Shown here: positions 49,628-63,000 of the stretch, one piece after another | Layout: each line of letters starts with the position of its first letter | How positions within the stretch are numbered: the stretch's first letter is position 1 | NCBI GenBank assembly: GCA_914767715.1 | Contig: OU612067.1 | Coordinates: 14,885,001 to 14,949,000 of the forward strand | Source: Membranipora membranacea | Lineage: Eukaryota; Bryozoa; Gymnolaemata; Cheilostomatida; Membraniporidae | DNA: 64,000 bases | Direction of reading: 5' to 3' | The notes under the pieces: generated by a model | What the model saw: only the letters and a program-made list of their open reading frames with translations | The model's database searches: none | Told to the model about the DNA's origin: nothing | Position numbers and translations under genes: made by a program

Positions 49628-49776
49628 GTTTTCCACTGCGTGTTTGAACACCCAATAAAAAGGTCCTCCCTCTCCTCTTTAATATGAATAGTACATGGTC
49701 GTATGCGTTGGGTGCGGGGTCAGTTCTCTGGGTGCAAATACCTGAATTTAATTGAGATAACTCCTTTAGTGAGCCC
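49628..49776 (+). repeat. Dispersed repeat, copy 2
   Basis: Relative of 6175-6340, sharing CCACTGCGTGTTTGAACA, AAAAAGGTCC.CCCTCT, GGGTGCGG and the CTCCTTTAGTGAG end. Element class unknown. Confidence 0.5.
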
Positions 49777-49900
49777 TGTTCTATGAATTATGGGGCAGTA
49801 ATTTTTCTTTGCAATCAGGTACTGATAAACTGTGGGTCATGTATTGTGAGCAAGAAAGTGGTCTATTTTCGATTTTCCATGCAGGTTAATTTCTCTCATG

Positions 49901-50189
49901 ATGCACAAAGCTGATGCTGCCTAGCACATTATTTACTACCCATCAATGCATTGCTGCGAAACCTTGGTTGCCCTTTAAATAGAATACCACAGAGCAGTTT
50001 CCTGTTCCTGTTATTATTTAGCCTGTGCTCTATCATCATTACAGCAATGTCGTGGAACCTCCCGTAAGTTGAAGTGTTCCCCAGATTAGAGTCAGCAACT
50101 ACTTTGAGTTTTGCATCGCGTAATGCAGAAAGCTGATGCTGCCTAGCATATTATTTCTTACCCTTAATGCATTGATGCGAAACCATAGT
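49901..50189 (+). repeat. Direct repeats within a dispersed family
   Basis: 49901-49970 and 50122-50189 share AAAGCTGATGCTGCCTAGCA, TTATTT, ACCC.T.AATGCATTG.TGCGAAACC. The spacer (50016-50046) is an inverted copy of bases 31-60 of the window, so a dispersed repeat family is involved. Confidence 0.5.
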
Positions 50190-51030
50190 TACCTGGGTCC
50201 ATCATTGCCTAACGGACAATCTTTGACGGATGATATTCACAGATAGACTGGTGCAATGAATTTCCTTGTTAGATAAAAATTGACATCTCTGGAATGCAGC
50301 AGTTACTTAGCCATTTACAACAGAATCTTTGAAGAGGTGTCCCTTATGGAAAAGGGTGCTGGTCAGGTGTGGTATGAGTTTATGAATCTTTACACCTGGT
50401 TCAGAAGCAGACGATCCCGTTCTTGATCAGTGATCAGTATCCAAAATATTTAGCTATACATGGTTACCCGACCCACACTTGGTTTTGAGGCATCATTCGA
50501 CCCAATAACATGATAGACTTGCTAAAGTTTCATCAGATGTCCTTGCATTTGGAGCTATTCACCCCTAGCATCCAGATGAAGGGGAGTGATCCGGAATGCA
50601 AGGACATTTTATCAAACTGGGTCCACCCATTATCATCCTAGATCAGATTTGATTCATTTGCCTGCAATTTCAATTGCTCCACTCCACTGGTCAATAATAT
50701 ATTTTCTACTCTTAATATATGGAAGGTTTAACATCTAAATACTTTATACTAAATTATTTTCAAGCTTTCATCTATATGTTATGACAAAAACTCTAGGAGA
50801 GCAAGAATTCCTTCCCCATGTGTGTCTTGTTGTCTCAGACAAACTTAGCAGTATTATTGCAATCCTACTGTCATCCAACCGAAACACGTGTACATTTGTA
50901 ACATGTTTGTAAACTGTCTTTTATATTCCGGAATGCTTTAGATTTCAAAGCACATATTCAAAACAGACAGTAGAAAAGACAATACTCAATATCAAGTGGA
51001 TTGTGAATGGCCAAAAAGTTTTGGTAGTAT

Positions 51031-51036
51031 TTTATT
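51031..51036 (-). other. Possible poly(A) signal of sushi receptor
   Basis: TTTATT on the plus strand, i.e. AATAAA on the minus strand, about 440 bp beyond the stop codon of the receptor gene. Confidence 0.3.
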
Positions 51037-51476
51037 ACAATTGACATGACTGTCGTTGTTCGGGAGACATTTGTAACCAAAAATCAGATACAACTGAATT
51101 ACATATATATTATCCATTTAATTGGAACTTAAAATAAATCAACAGATTTCGCTTCTAAAAAAATGATTGAATAACATAGCTAAAGGCATAACATCGCTCC
51201 AAGATTATAAGCTGATGGCACACTCATGGACAAACCAGCTATATAAAATTTGTTTTTAGAACCTAGATAGCATTTGACCTGATTTGATCTGACAAGTATA
51301 ATATTTAGTGTGCATAAATAACTTCAGATTGGTAGTTTCTTATCGTAAAATGTGCTATAACATGTTATTGTTTATAGTTAATGTTTGTAAGTTTGGTACT
51401 AAGTTTGGTTTGAATCACTCTACTATGCATAAAACGCTAACATCTCAAAAGTATAACAAGCGCATAATTCCCAAAT

Positions 51477-54400
51477 CTAAAACCTCTGATTCATATCAAC
51501 ATAACCAGGGCTAATGGATACTCTTACAGGAGTGTAGACATGGCATTCCTCAGTTTCTCTACCCCTGTCAATCATCTCATATTCATTCAGCTCTGAATTC
51601 ATCTGGTCAGTAGAAGACTGGTGAGTGACTAGTTGATTTTCATAAAGGTTGTTTGTTCCACTTCTTGATCGAGGAGGACCCACAGGCTGGGATGTCAATG
51701 GCTGTAGGTATTCTGGCTCAACAACCACATCCTCATATTCAGATGAGTTTATTTCTCCTAGCAAGCAGTAAAAGGGACAGTACTGTGATAAATTTTGAAG
51801 CGCAGAGAGTTATCCTATATCGGGTACGGGTACTGCGACCAAAATAACTCATGCCCAGCTCTTAATCCATGCATGCCCGTGACCAATCTACATTTTTAAA
51901 AAAAGGCGAAGGGGTTTTCTCAATTCATAAGATCTGATTGCATGATCAGGAACACTTCAAATTGTAAACTGTGTGGTAAAGTAGATTGACAATACATATC
52001 TAAGACAATGGCAAAGCTTGAACAGAGATCGGACTAAAGATATTAAAAGCACCGGATGATGTCACCCTTTAACCTTCAAATTATTATCATGAATTTAGAA
52101 ACTATAGTTAACTTACCACCACCAAAGTTTCTCAGTTCTTCAATACCCCTGTAATGATCAGAAATCAGTTTATAATCAGTTTAGAGGATATGAGTAAGTT
52201 CTCAGTTCATTAAAGTCAATTTGGGCAAATCTTAGGCTAAGAAGTTGTCTTCTCTTATTGTTGAAATTTGGTGGCTCATTTGCAGTATAGAGTTATCACC
52301 CCATCTATCTATCTGTGTAAAACATTTTAGTTTCAAGCATGTGGAAGACTGCTTCACAGAGTAAAGGGATTCAGAGTAAATTTTTTAACAATAGTCAAGG
52401 AAAGATTTTTTTACTCCTTGGTCAAGGTACCTGCAAGCTTTGCGTCAAGGGGAAAGTTATGGGAAGCTTGATGCCAAAAACTCCTTTCATCTATTTGTCA
52501 CAATTATAGGGTTCTGGAGAATGAACTGAATTCAAAGTTTTTGATTACAGTAAAAAATAGAATATGCAGGCTCCCCCGTAAAAAATTCTCTTTGTACAGC
52601 CTTACTCCACAATAAGACATTAAGTGTTGTGCTTAAATTACACCTAACTATCCTAGCTAAATTGATATGGTGGGTATAGCTAGGAAGGCAGTATTGTGGC
52701 AGTTTTTACAATAGGATTAATTATTACAATCCTTGAATGATGCTGCCACAATGTACCCTGGTCTGTGCAATCATTGAACCTTAAATTTATCGAAAGGGCC
52801 TCATTTCAAATGTATCTGCGGTCCATCGTCTACTGAGCTTTGGTTGGCACCCAGGTGTGCTTCGACCTGCCTGCAAACAGAGAGCAACCTGGCGCAGATA
52901 TTGTGGCCTGGCCACTAAGGCAACGAATTTCGCCGCCTATGCGCCGGGATGTGGCTTGTGACAAGACATCTGATTTAAATCAACTTTCAATTTTAATCAG
53001 TCTTGAGACACAAAGGTTATCCTCAGGTTTTGATATTCTAATATTACATTGCCTTTAAATCATTTGGAAAAGATAAACAAGGCACAACAGTAACAAATTC
53101 TTTCCCTGAAATGAAACACAGAGACTGCAATACAACTGGTTGTTTACAAATAAGATTTTCTTGAGGGATTAGAAAATTTACTTTGAGAAAACAATGTCTG
53201 TAATTGCTCTAACTGATATCTTCATCCAGCTTAGGTCTCAATTGTACTTGGATCGTTTCAATGCACCGCGTGGAGAATTGCTTCAGATTTTGTTTGGAGG
53301 CCATCTCAGATTTGTTGTTTATTGAGGCAGCCAACCTGTTTGGCTAACCGAATCCTCAAAAGTAACAACATTATAACTTGTTGCAGTATAGATGCAGTCC
53401 GAGGGCACCCTCTACTTGATTGTGCAATAACTCCCGGAAGAAGGTTTACCCGGCTAACCAAGAGTGAAGTGATCGCAACCTTGTATAACTTTTTAGAAGC
53501 ATGGACCATGTTTTTGTTGAGTAAAGAGAGTGTGGATAATTGAATGTCGACAAGGTGTCATGGTCGATCGCAAAAATGTAAATATATGAGTAGCCAGCCA
53601 CTAGAGCCTATTGATTCAACATAATATGATATGATATTTTAGATGCAATAAAATTGGTATAAAAAAACGGGGCACTCAATATGGGCTAAATTTTTTGTAT
53701 CAGAACTGGGGTTTCGGGCTTGGAATGCTGGTTGGAAAATTTATTTGGACTGAGCAGGAATTACAAATTATCTAGCACTGGGCTTTGGTTGGAACCCAGG
53801 TGTGCTCCGACCTGCCTGCAAACAGAGAGCAACCTGGCGCAGATATTGCGGCCTGGCCACTAAGGCAACAAATTTTGCCGCCTATGCTCCAGGATGTTGC
53901 TTGCGACAAGACATCTGATTTAATTCAACCTTCAATTTTAATCTGATGTAATAATGCTATAATACATAAATATCATAAGAAGCAACAAGTCTGGAGACAC
54001 AAAGGTAATCCTCAGGTTTTGATATTCTAAAGTTACATTGCCTTTAAATCCTTTGGATAAACAAGGCACAACAGTAACAAATTCTTTCCCTGTAATGAAA
54101 GACAGAGACTGCACTACAACTGGTTGTTTACAAATAAGATTTTCTTGAGGGATTAGAAAATTTACTCCGAGAAAACAATGTCTGTAATTGCTCTAACTGA
54201 TATCTTCATCCAGCAGAGGTCTCAATTGTACTTGGATTGTTTCAATACACTGCGTGAAGAATTGCTTCCAATTTTGTTTGGAGGCCATCTCAGATTTGTT
54301 GTTTATTGAGGCAGCCCACCTGTTTGGCTAACCGAATCCTCAAAAGTAACAACATTATAACTTGTTGCAGTATAGATACAGTCCCAGGGCACGATTTTAA

Positions 54401-57400
54401 AAAAAATGTACAAATTCAACCGTAACATGAATGCTGTCAATGGTTAACTCAGGACTGCAATTCCTTAATGGTGATAAATACCCCAAGGTCGAACATACAG
54501 AAACCAGCTCACTGAAAATGCAGCAGAATATTTCATATAGAAAATCATGTGTGTTATTAAGGGTGAGCCCTCCAGACACACAGTTATCATAATCCTATAC
54601 GCATCCAGCATAGTTACATTAGTGTTTTTCAATAATAAAAATATTGGGATGACATTCGAGTAAAATTTAAGCTCAAACATTTGGGTGTAGTTTGAAAATG
54701 CTATCATTGAACAGTATCCACTGAAAAAGCCAGATCCAAACCATGTTTCGGAATATTAATAATATTAATTATTTTGAGGTCTATAGTCATTCTGATAGAA
54801 TTTGATGGGTGACTGATGGGTCACCACGATCTATACTGAAAACTTATATCAACCAACAGAAACATTCTTTTGTTTAAGTTCAGTATAGCATCTCCATTGT
54901 CATTTGTAAATTGCTCCACTCCTTTGATAAAAGGCAATTAGAATTTGTTTGAAACTGTACACAATGGCATATAGAAACTACAAATATATAGGCTCTTTGC
55001 ACTGCCTTGCGCAACATTGCCACTGCACTGATGGATGAAATAAACACTGTAATGAAAAAGTAAATCGCAATTTTAAATATGTTAAAAAAATATTTCAAAC
55101 ATGCCCTCAAAAACTCATTTAGATAATGTGATGAACTGATGCTCCAAAAAAAACTAGATCTCTGTGAGTTACCATGTCGAAATGTAGTTCTGCCCAAACA
55201 GAAAAACACGAACTTGGAGATTTTTTGTCAGATTTGGAGTTTTTTGCAGCAAAAGATAAATGAATAGTTAGCTGATTGACTAACGCTCCAGGTGACCAAA
55301 TGTGGTTATTCTGAATTAAAAACTGTAGGAAGGAGATAGCTTTTGGAAAAGTAAGGAGGAGATAACTACAACTGAGCATTTTTGACTTTAAATAACTGAG
55401 TTACGAATACATTCAGCACCTTTGGTGTATCACATCTTTCCTATCTTCCAAGACTAATTCTGGCTACTAAAACAATAAAAGTTGCATAACATACACATTA
55501 AATCCTACTCAGAAATGATCAATAGCTCAAAAATGATCAGGATTGTTGTGAGTGACGTCATGCTAGACAGTTGGGTGTGAAAAGTTCTCTTCAGAATTTT
55601 CTCATAAATAACCAAAATTTGACAATAACAACACCTTACATGAGTGATACTAAGAAGAAGAAAGGATACGCATTTTATGCTGTTGCCACAGGAAAGACAA
55701 CAGGTATTTTTAAAAACTGGCTTAAATGTAACGACTCAGTGAATGGTCAGTGGCGCATCATTCAAGGGTTTTCGCACCCTTGAAAATGCTGAGCGATATT
55801 TGAACAAGGCAGGAGTACAATGTACCTGGGTAGATTTTGAGCAGGAGTACGTTGACGCATTGGACGAGCTAGAAAGCAGCAAGTCAAGAAGTAGATCGCC
55901 ATTGAAGGGTATCATCAACAAAAACTTTGATATTGGTAATAGTACCTCAGACACTGGTATTTGTACCTTTAGTAAATCATCTCATCAAGCACCAACAATG
56001 ACTACATCGGAGTGTACTAATTGTAAGTACCTGGCACTCCAAGTCAAAACCTTAACGAGTGATGTCGCATACTTGCGAAAAACATTGGAACTCTTAGAAG
56101 GGAAATACAGTGATAACACCATAAACATAGAAAAAAAAATGTCATGTTTAGGAGAGGACATAAAAGTCCTCTCTACAGAGATGAAGAGCATGACAGATGA
56201 GTTGAAAAATCATAAAGTCCTCGCCTCTGATGTGCTCAAACGTAATATCGTACACCAGAACACCAGGAGCAACACCGAAAAAAAAGATGAGCCAATCCAA
56301 TGGCGGAGAGAACAAACGAAATATAACAACCAAAATAAAACAACATCTATCTTCAACTGGAAGAAATGTATTGTTCTTCATAACTTGGCACGACCGCAAG
56401 AAATAGAAAAAGATGAAATAAGATTGCACTTGTGCAAAGTTTTTGGACCAATGGATATTACAATTATAAACAAATATCAATTTAGTAGAGAATACCCGGA
56501 TAGGTGTAAGTTTATCATACAAATTGAAGATGATACACAGAGAACACGTATAATTGAAGGCTGGAAAACTAATTTCCTTGGTGGATCATCAATGAGGCAC
56601 ACTGTAGCAAAACCTACAAACATCCTGATTGTCCCTAATGTGCCATTGGCATTTGGAGAAGAGGACATTTTGAGAGATGTCAACCATGAATTTAGAGCAC
56701 TTTGCGTCAAGAGACTGAGGGATAGAGATGACAGACCACTACGTGCCATCAGTATCCAGTTCCAGTCGGAGAATGAGACAAAGAAAGCTATGGAGATAGG
56801 GAAAATCAAATTCCCTTCAATGTACAATATTATACTATCATTGAAAACACCAGGAGATAAAAGGAACACCACAAGACATATAGATGAGTAAGCTCCAAAC
56901 AACAGGCCAACCTTTCAATACAAATTTTTCTCAACCTAATTTTGACACTTTAAAAGTGATCAAAAATCGTTTTTCTTTTGCCCATTTGAATATTCGTGGA
57001 ATCACTTCAAAAATTGATGAAGTGAGACACATATTGTCTACTTACAATTTTTCAATCTTTGGTTTAAGCGAGACTTTTCTGGATGGAAACAAACCAGATT
57101 CTTTTTATCAAATTCCATCATATGATATGTTAAGAAGAGATAGGAAACCTCGACCTGGAGGTGGTATAATATGTTATATAAAGCAGGGTATTCAATATGA
57201 ATTAATCAATGATTTCAATCACATAATTGATGAATCTATTACCATCAAAATTCGCCATAAAGCATCTCATGCTTTCTTAATTTCCTTCATTTATCGTCCT
57301 CCGAACTCATTAATTTCTTGGAATGACTCTTTGAGACTTTACCTAGATTGTTGCACCAAGCACACAGAGGAAGTCATCATTCTTGGTGACTTTAATGTAA

Positions 57401-59975
57401 ATCTCTTGGAAAATAGCAGAAAGAAAAAATGGCTACCAATTTTCTCCAGATTCTCTTTCAAACAAATGGTGAATGAGCCAACACGTGTCAGCGAAAATTC
57501 ATCTAGCCTGCTTGATCATATTTACACAAATAAGGATTGTAACTTACGACATACCTCAGTATTAAAAACAGCTGTAAGTGATCACTATCTCACATATAGC
57601 ATAAGAAAAATAGGTGTTGTCCCAAGTGTAAAAAAATTCAAAATAAGCTTCAATGACTTTTCTAGAATGACCCCAGAAAATTTACGCAGATCTTTTTCAG
57701 ATGTTAATTGGGATATCATTCGATATCTCAGGTCATCTAGTGAGATGATAGAAAGTTTCAATCAGTTGTTTTTGGAGAAAATTAGTCTAAATGTTAGGAG
57801 GAAAGTTCGTTTTGTAAAGACAGAAGTTTTACCACCATGGCTTGATATTGAAGTCTCTAGACAAATGAAAATAAGGGATTCACTAAAACGCTCTCAAAAC
57901 TGGGATGATTACAAAAAGCAGAGAAATTTAGTTACAAATCTTATAAACAAAAAAAAGAAGACGTATTGTTCTGGTTTGGTTAAAAACTCAGCAAATAATA
58001 ATACAAAACCAATTTGGGACGCCCTCAACATCGGAAAGACAAAGAATAAGTCTTCTAGTTCTTCTTCAACTCTTACCAGCAAAGACCTGAACAATCATTT
58101 CTCAACAATCGCTGATATACTAGGTCATGGGTTTAAAAAGGAAAATCATTCAAAAAATACCCCTGAAATCAGAGATAATCTACTACCTACAAACTCTCAG
58201 GAAAAATTCTTGTCTAACTTTAAAAGATTTACTCCTGCATCAATTTGCCTATATCTCAAATCTTTTTCTGATAAGAAATCGACTGGTCCTGATGGTATCT
58301 CAGTTATGATGCTTAAAAAGACGCTCCCTTTTGTCGTTTATATATTGACCGACATCTTCAATCAGATTCTTATTGAGGGTGATTTCCCCAAATGTTGGAA
58401 GACAGCTAGAGTAACCCCTGTTTTTAAGGGTGGAGATCCAAATGATCCATCAAATTACAGACCTATATCGATTCTGCCTATATTGTCAAAGATTTTTGAA
58501 AAACATATAAATAAATGTTTAATGACTTTCCTGACTGACATAAAAGCTATTCACCCTCTTCAATCAGGATTCAGAAGTAATTACTCTTGCTCTGATGCTG
58601 TACATAAAGTGGTGTCAGATGTGCTCCACCAAAAGCAAAAAAATAGGTGTGTTATAGGAATGTTCTTGGACTTCTGTAAGGCTTTCGACTGTGTAAACCA
58701 TGATATCTTGTTTAATAAACTCGCTTCTTATAAAATAATTGGTCCCTCATTGAAGTTGATAAAATCATTTCTTGATGACCGGCAACAATATGTATTTTAT
58801 AATCAAATTGCTTCAGAAAAAAAACCAATTAACATAGGTGTCCCACAGGGTTCAATTTTAGCTCCAACTTTATTTCTTGTGTTCATAAATGATATGTTAA
58901 ATTTACCCCTGTCCTCAACTGCTTATGCGTATGCAGACGATACTGTATTTATATGCCATCAGAAAGATCCACAGTCTCTGGAGCAACATTGTAGGGGTGA
59001 CTTGGGTGTCATCCAAGAATGGTGCTATAATAATCGGATGACAATAAATATAAAAAAATCCCATTACCTTGTTTTTGGCAATGCAAAACATAAATTTGAT
59101 TTAAAATTCTCCAATACCACCCTGTTACAATCATCTACCACTAAACTACTCGGATTTACAATTAGTGATTCGATGTCATTTGATAATCATATTGAATTAA
59201 TAAAAAATAAAATACAAAAAAATACCAATTTGTTACAATTATGCAGAACATTTTTGACCACACAATCAGCCAGACAGTTTTACTTTCAATTCATACATTG
59301 CCACATCATAAATGGAATACAATTTTTCTTGAATATCAGTCCAAAATATCAGCTAGATTCACTTTATGTTTATCAGAAAGCTGCGCTAAGAATTATTGCA
59401 AATATTCATTACAATCCAGTTCAATTATCAAATACGTTTTTCTTATGTCGTACTTTAAAAATATTGCCACTTCCTAGTCTTCTTATATATTTTAGTTCTC
59501 TCTATGCCTACAGAATAATGTATAACAACACACCTAGCTATATTAATGATCTTTTTCTTTCTAGAAATCGAAGATACCCCAAGCGAGATAATTTTCTTAT
59601 TTTACCTCCTAATGATAAACTAAACATTGCAATTGCTTCATCTTTTAATAATCTTCCTTTGTCAATACGCTCACTGAGCAAAGTAACATCATTTAAATCT
59701 GGCGTATTCAAATATCTTTTGTTTCAATTATAACATTATCTTTTTATCTCTGCAACAAGTTTTGCCTCTGCACAATACTATAATGAAATTATCTTAACAT
59801 TTTTATTTTCTCCCTTCTCAAAGTCATCCTATCTATTTCCACCTCACTACTGAAACATTTTAACTCATCTTCAGTCTCAAGCTTTCCTTTTTTTTTCTCT
59901 TTTCCTTTTCCTTTTTTTTTTCGGCACTATTCGGAAAACATTCCACTACTGGAATGAAATAGACTGCCAATAAAA

Positions 59976-60006
<31 letters not shown>

Positions 60007-63000
60007 TAGCATCACAAATTAATGTCAGTGTTGTCTATTCACTACATTCAACATCTCAAAATTAATTTCGCATACGCATACCCATTTCTTTTAATATCTT
60101 CTTGATTCCTGTTCCTTAGCTTCACGATAAGAGCAACTGCAGCAACTGTCAGTCCAACCAACACGATGGCAGAGGAAACCCCAACACTTATCCAAATAAC
60201 GTTCACTGGCATATCTGGTTAGGGAAAAGAGAATAACAGATTTTATATTCAATCAAAAAGTAAATTACAACTCAAGTTTTCATTCCCCCATGTTCAACAG
60301 AGCAAAGCAACTAAAATTTCAATAGAGTAGCACTGCCCCTGGGAAATTTATAATGATTAAAGTGGGAGGAGGGGTATAAAAGGCTTAGTCAACGTAAAGC
60401 GCTCACCCATCCATATCAAATTCAAATTCTTCCTGCTTTTTCGGAAAAAAGAGGAGCAGTAGTGAATTTTTTTTATGGGAATGGGATCTGCTGAAGCAGA
60501 ATTGTGTGATACACATGCCCAATACAGTTTTATTCCAAAAATCGCAGCGGAAAGTGATGAAAATTCATCAAAATCGCCCAGTTCCAATGATTTCAAATCA
60601 TCTGCTTCAAATTATACGGGCTCTTATTGGTCCCTTTTGGCGTTTATGATTTATGTTTTAGAGGTTGCCTAGATACCGTTGTCAAGATTGAAATTGAACG
60701 TTGTACTACAATCCTATAATCCCAAGTGTGATGAGCCAACATTATAATAGCTATATCATACGCTGCTAGATAACTTTATTTATGGGTGTCTGCAAAACAC
60801 AATTTCATAAAAAAACACACTTGACCACTTGAGAAAACTATCAAGTGCTTTACATGTAAAATCCGAATGCAATGTGGACTGGCTCCGCCTCTAATTACAC
60901 TGGTCAATCAATGGTCTTGCTTGTCACTAAACATGATTGATCCCCGTGTGCCGGATCTTTAAAGTTGTTTTTTTTGCCAATCAAATTAGTTAGACAGAGT
61001 TCTATGATTTGATAACATCTTGCAATGTGTGACCTATACAGACCATACAACACAAGGGGAACATATTTGTAGCTCCTACATCTGACTCAGATCTTACTCT
61101 GAGTATACACTTAGAGGAAAAAATTGATCTGTGGCTCTCACTCTCACCTGATTGGATGCATTCGGGTTCTGCTGACCAGTAACCACTGCTGTTACATTTT
61201 ACCTCGTATGTGGGCGAATATTCACTGTCGCATGTCAGCAACAGATGCTCATTGAAACTGTAACTTTTATTGAACTCAACCTGTCCATTTTCGACTGTCA
61301 CAAAATCGTCTGGGACTTCGCATGATACTGGAAATAGATTCATCAATCGATGTTCATCACAACTAAAACTAAGATGAATTTGAAGCAAATAAATCACTAC
61401 TCTATGTCAGAACTTTTTACTAAATTATAATCCTAGTACAATGCACAAAGAAACTCCTGGCAACCCTACAGATGATAAAGTTACTGCAAAGGACATCTAC
61501 TAGAAGAAAAGCTTCAGACTCAGGAGTTCACCTCAGTTTGTGGACTTTCAATTTATGAGTTAAGGCAGGAGAACAAAGCCTGCATGAGCGATTGGCTTAT
61601 ATGGAGATAAACTTAACATACCACTGCTAGAGTGCCCATTAAATAGAAATGCCCTCCTTGATAACAATGTTTCGATCGAATGCACCTGCTGATACATTAC
61701 GAAATTTGTGTGATGCATGATTTAATGTATCATTTATGACTTGAGCAGCAAATAAAATTTACATATATATATATATATATTACAATGTATGTATTAAATA
61801 TAGTAATTACCTGTACATTGAGAAGGACAGATATCAAAGGTGATTTTAAGACTTGCAAGAAAATCCATACTGAAACCATTAGTGATGGCAAATTGTCAGA
61901 TTTTGGCGAGACGGGACGAGACCGAGACAGCAAGAAAATTCGGGACGAGACCGGGACGAGACCGAGACATATAACGATGCCGATAAAACATTCTTCAGAT
62001 ATCACAATTTAAAAGAATGGTGGATATTCATTCACTATCACTAGTGCAATCAGATTATAGTACATTTGATTCAAGTTGTAACTTATGATCTATAGCAATA
62101 AGGATCTATGTTGAAACAGTTTCATCAAATTCTGTCAAGTATTTATTGAATTATAGAAAGCCACACGCTCGTGCAGATTTCCACTAATTCTTGCAAATTA
62201 AATTTTGTATGAGTATCAGCCTGCCACACATGATTGTCATTGCCCAAATTTATACTCATGATTTATGGGTGTAATCCTACTGTAATCCTCCTCAGCCAAT
62301 CTAAAACATAGGCCTATCTATAGTGATAACTAAATAAAATAGTAAAACCAAGGAGAAGCTGTTTCTTCTTGTTTATTATACCAACCAGTCAAGTGATCCA
62401 GCTTCTGGATATGCTTAGGCTCAACTATCTCCTCATATTTATACAATTTGATACCCCATTAGTCATTGTATCCCTTCTCCCTCTTGCCCCAGGTCCAAAT
62501 CAATGAGAAAGCTCCACATTGATCATCCATTCCATCTTTTTAACAGAAGTTGTTTACATAGATATGGCCTTGACTTATCAATCAAAACAGACAGCCAATC
62601 AATCAAATCTGACAGCCAATCAGATAACATTTCCGTTAAATAATTGCAGCAAAAGCATGACTAATAACTATCATTCCATTATATCATAGTCAGAATTACA
62701 TGTGACATCATATAATAACCGTGGTGTAGTGGGTAAGAGCATGGACTGCTGATCAGTAGGTCACTGGTTCGAGTCTAGGTTAAGGCAATGTTTTGACCAG
62801 CTACTACCATTTACAATGCCAGTGGTCTCGACCTGTAGTAAGAGTTGTCTGTCTCGACGAGACGAGATACTGTCCCGAGGAGACAAGTCTCGCGAGACCG
62901 GGAATTGTCTCGTCTCGTTGCCATCACTAGAAACCATGCTCTGTGCTCCCAGGTTTACACATAAATTTTATAAGCAGGCGTTATTTTGAAAAATAAGTCA

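Larger units (their letters stand above)
45157..51030. other. Gene-poor region upstream of TRPV
   Basis: No exon with coding potential and proper borders was seen on either strand. It must include the TRPV promoter (minus strand, near 45.2 kb) and the 3' flank of the sushi receptor. Repeats inside: diverged tandem duplication 47544-47818, hairpin 48575-48614, tandem repeat 48995-49395, dispersed repeat 49628-49776, and direct repeats 49901-49970 and 50122-50189. Confidence 0.5.
55640..60006 (+). mobile_element. Non-LTR (LINE) retrotransposon with poly(A) tail
   Basis: Two overlapping ORFs, a 3' UTR with a stem-loop, AATAAA at 59969-59974 and an A27 tail at 59980-60006. The endonuclease/reverse transcriptase layout without RNase H, and the A-tail, suit the Jockey/CR1 side of the non-LTR tree; the clade is not settled. 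The 5' end is unknown and lies upstream of 55640. It is inserted antisense in an intron of the sushi receptor. ORF2 is undamaged and the tail is uninterrupted, so the insertion is probably recent. Confidence 0.92.

Noticed and set aside
54397-55379. Minus-strand open frames of 60-109 codons
   Set aside because: AT-rich, no domain or splice context; part of the intron and possible LINE 5' region.
56148-56902. Minus-strand frames opposite LINE ORF1
   Set aside because: Shadows of the coding strand with no recognisable domain.
54885-60013. 8-bp match ATAGCATC as target duplication of the LINE, setting its 5' end at 54893
   Set aside because: The match includes an A from the tail and is short enough to be chance; the LINE 5' end is left open.
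62718-62790. Functional tRNA (Ser-GCT or Ile-GAT)
   Set aside because: Anticodon register is ambiguous, acceptor stem has two mismatches of seven, and it sits inside a transposon.
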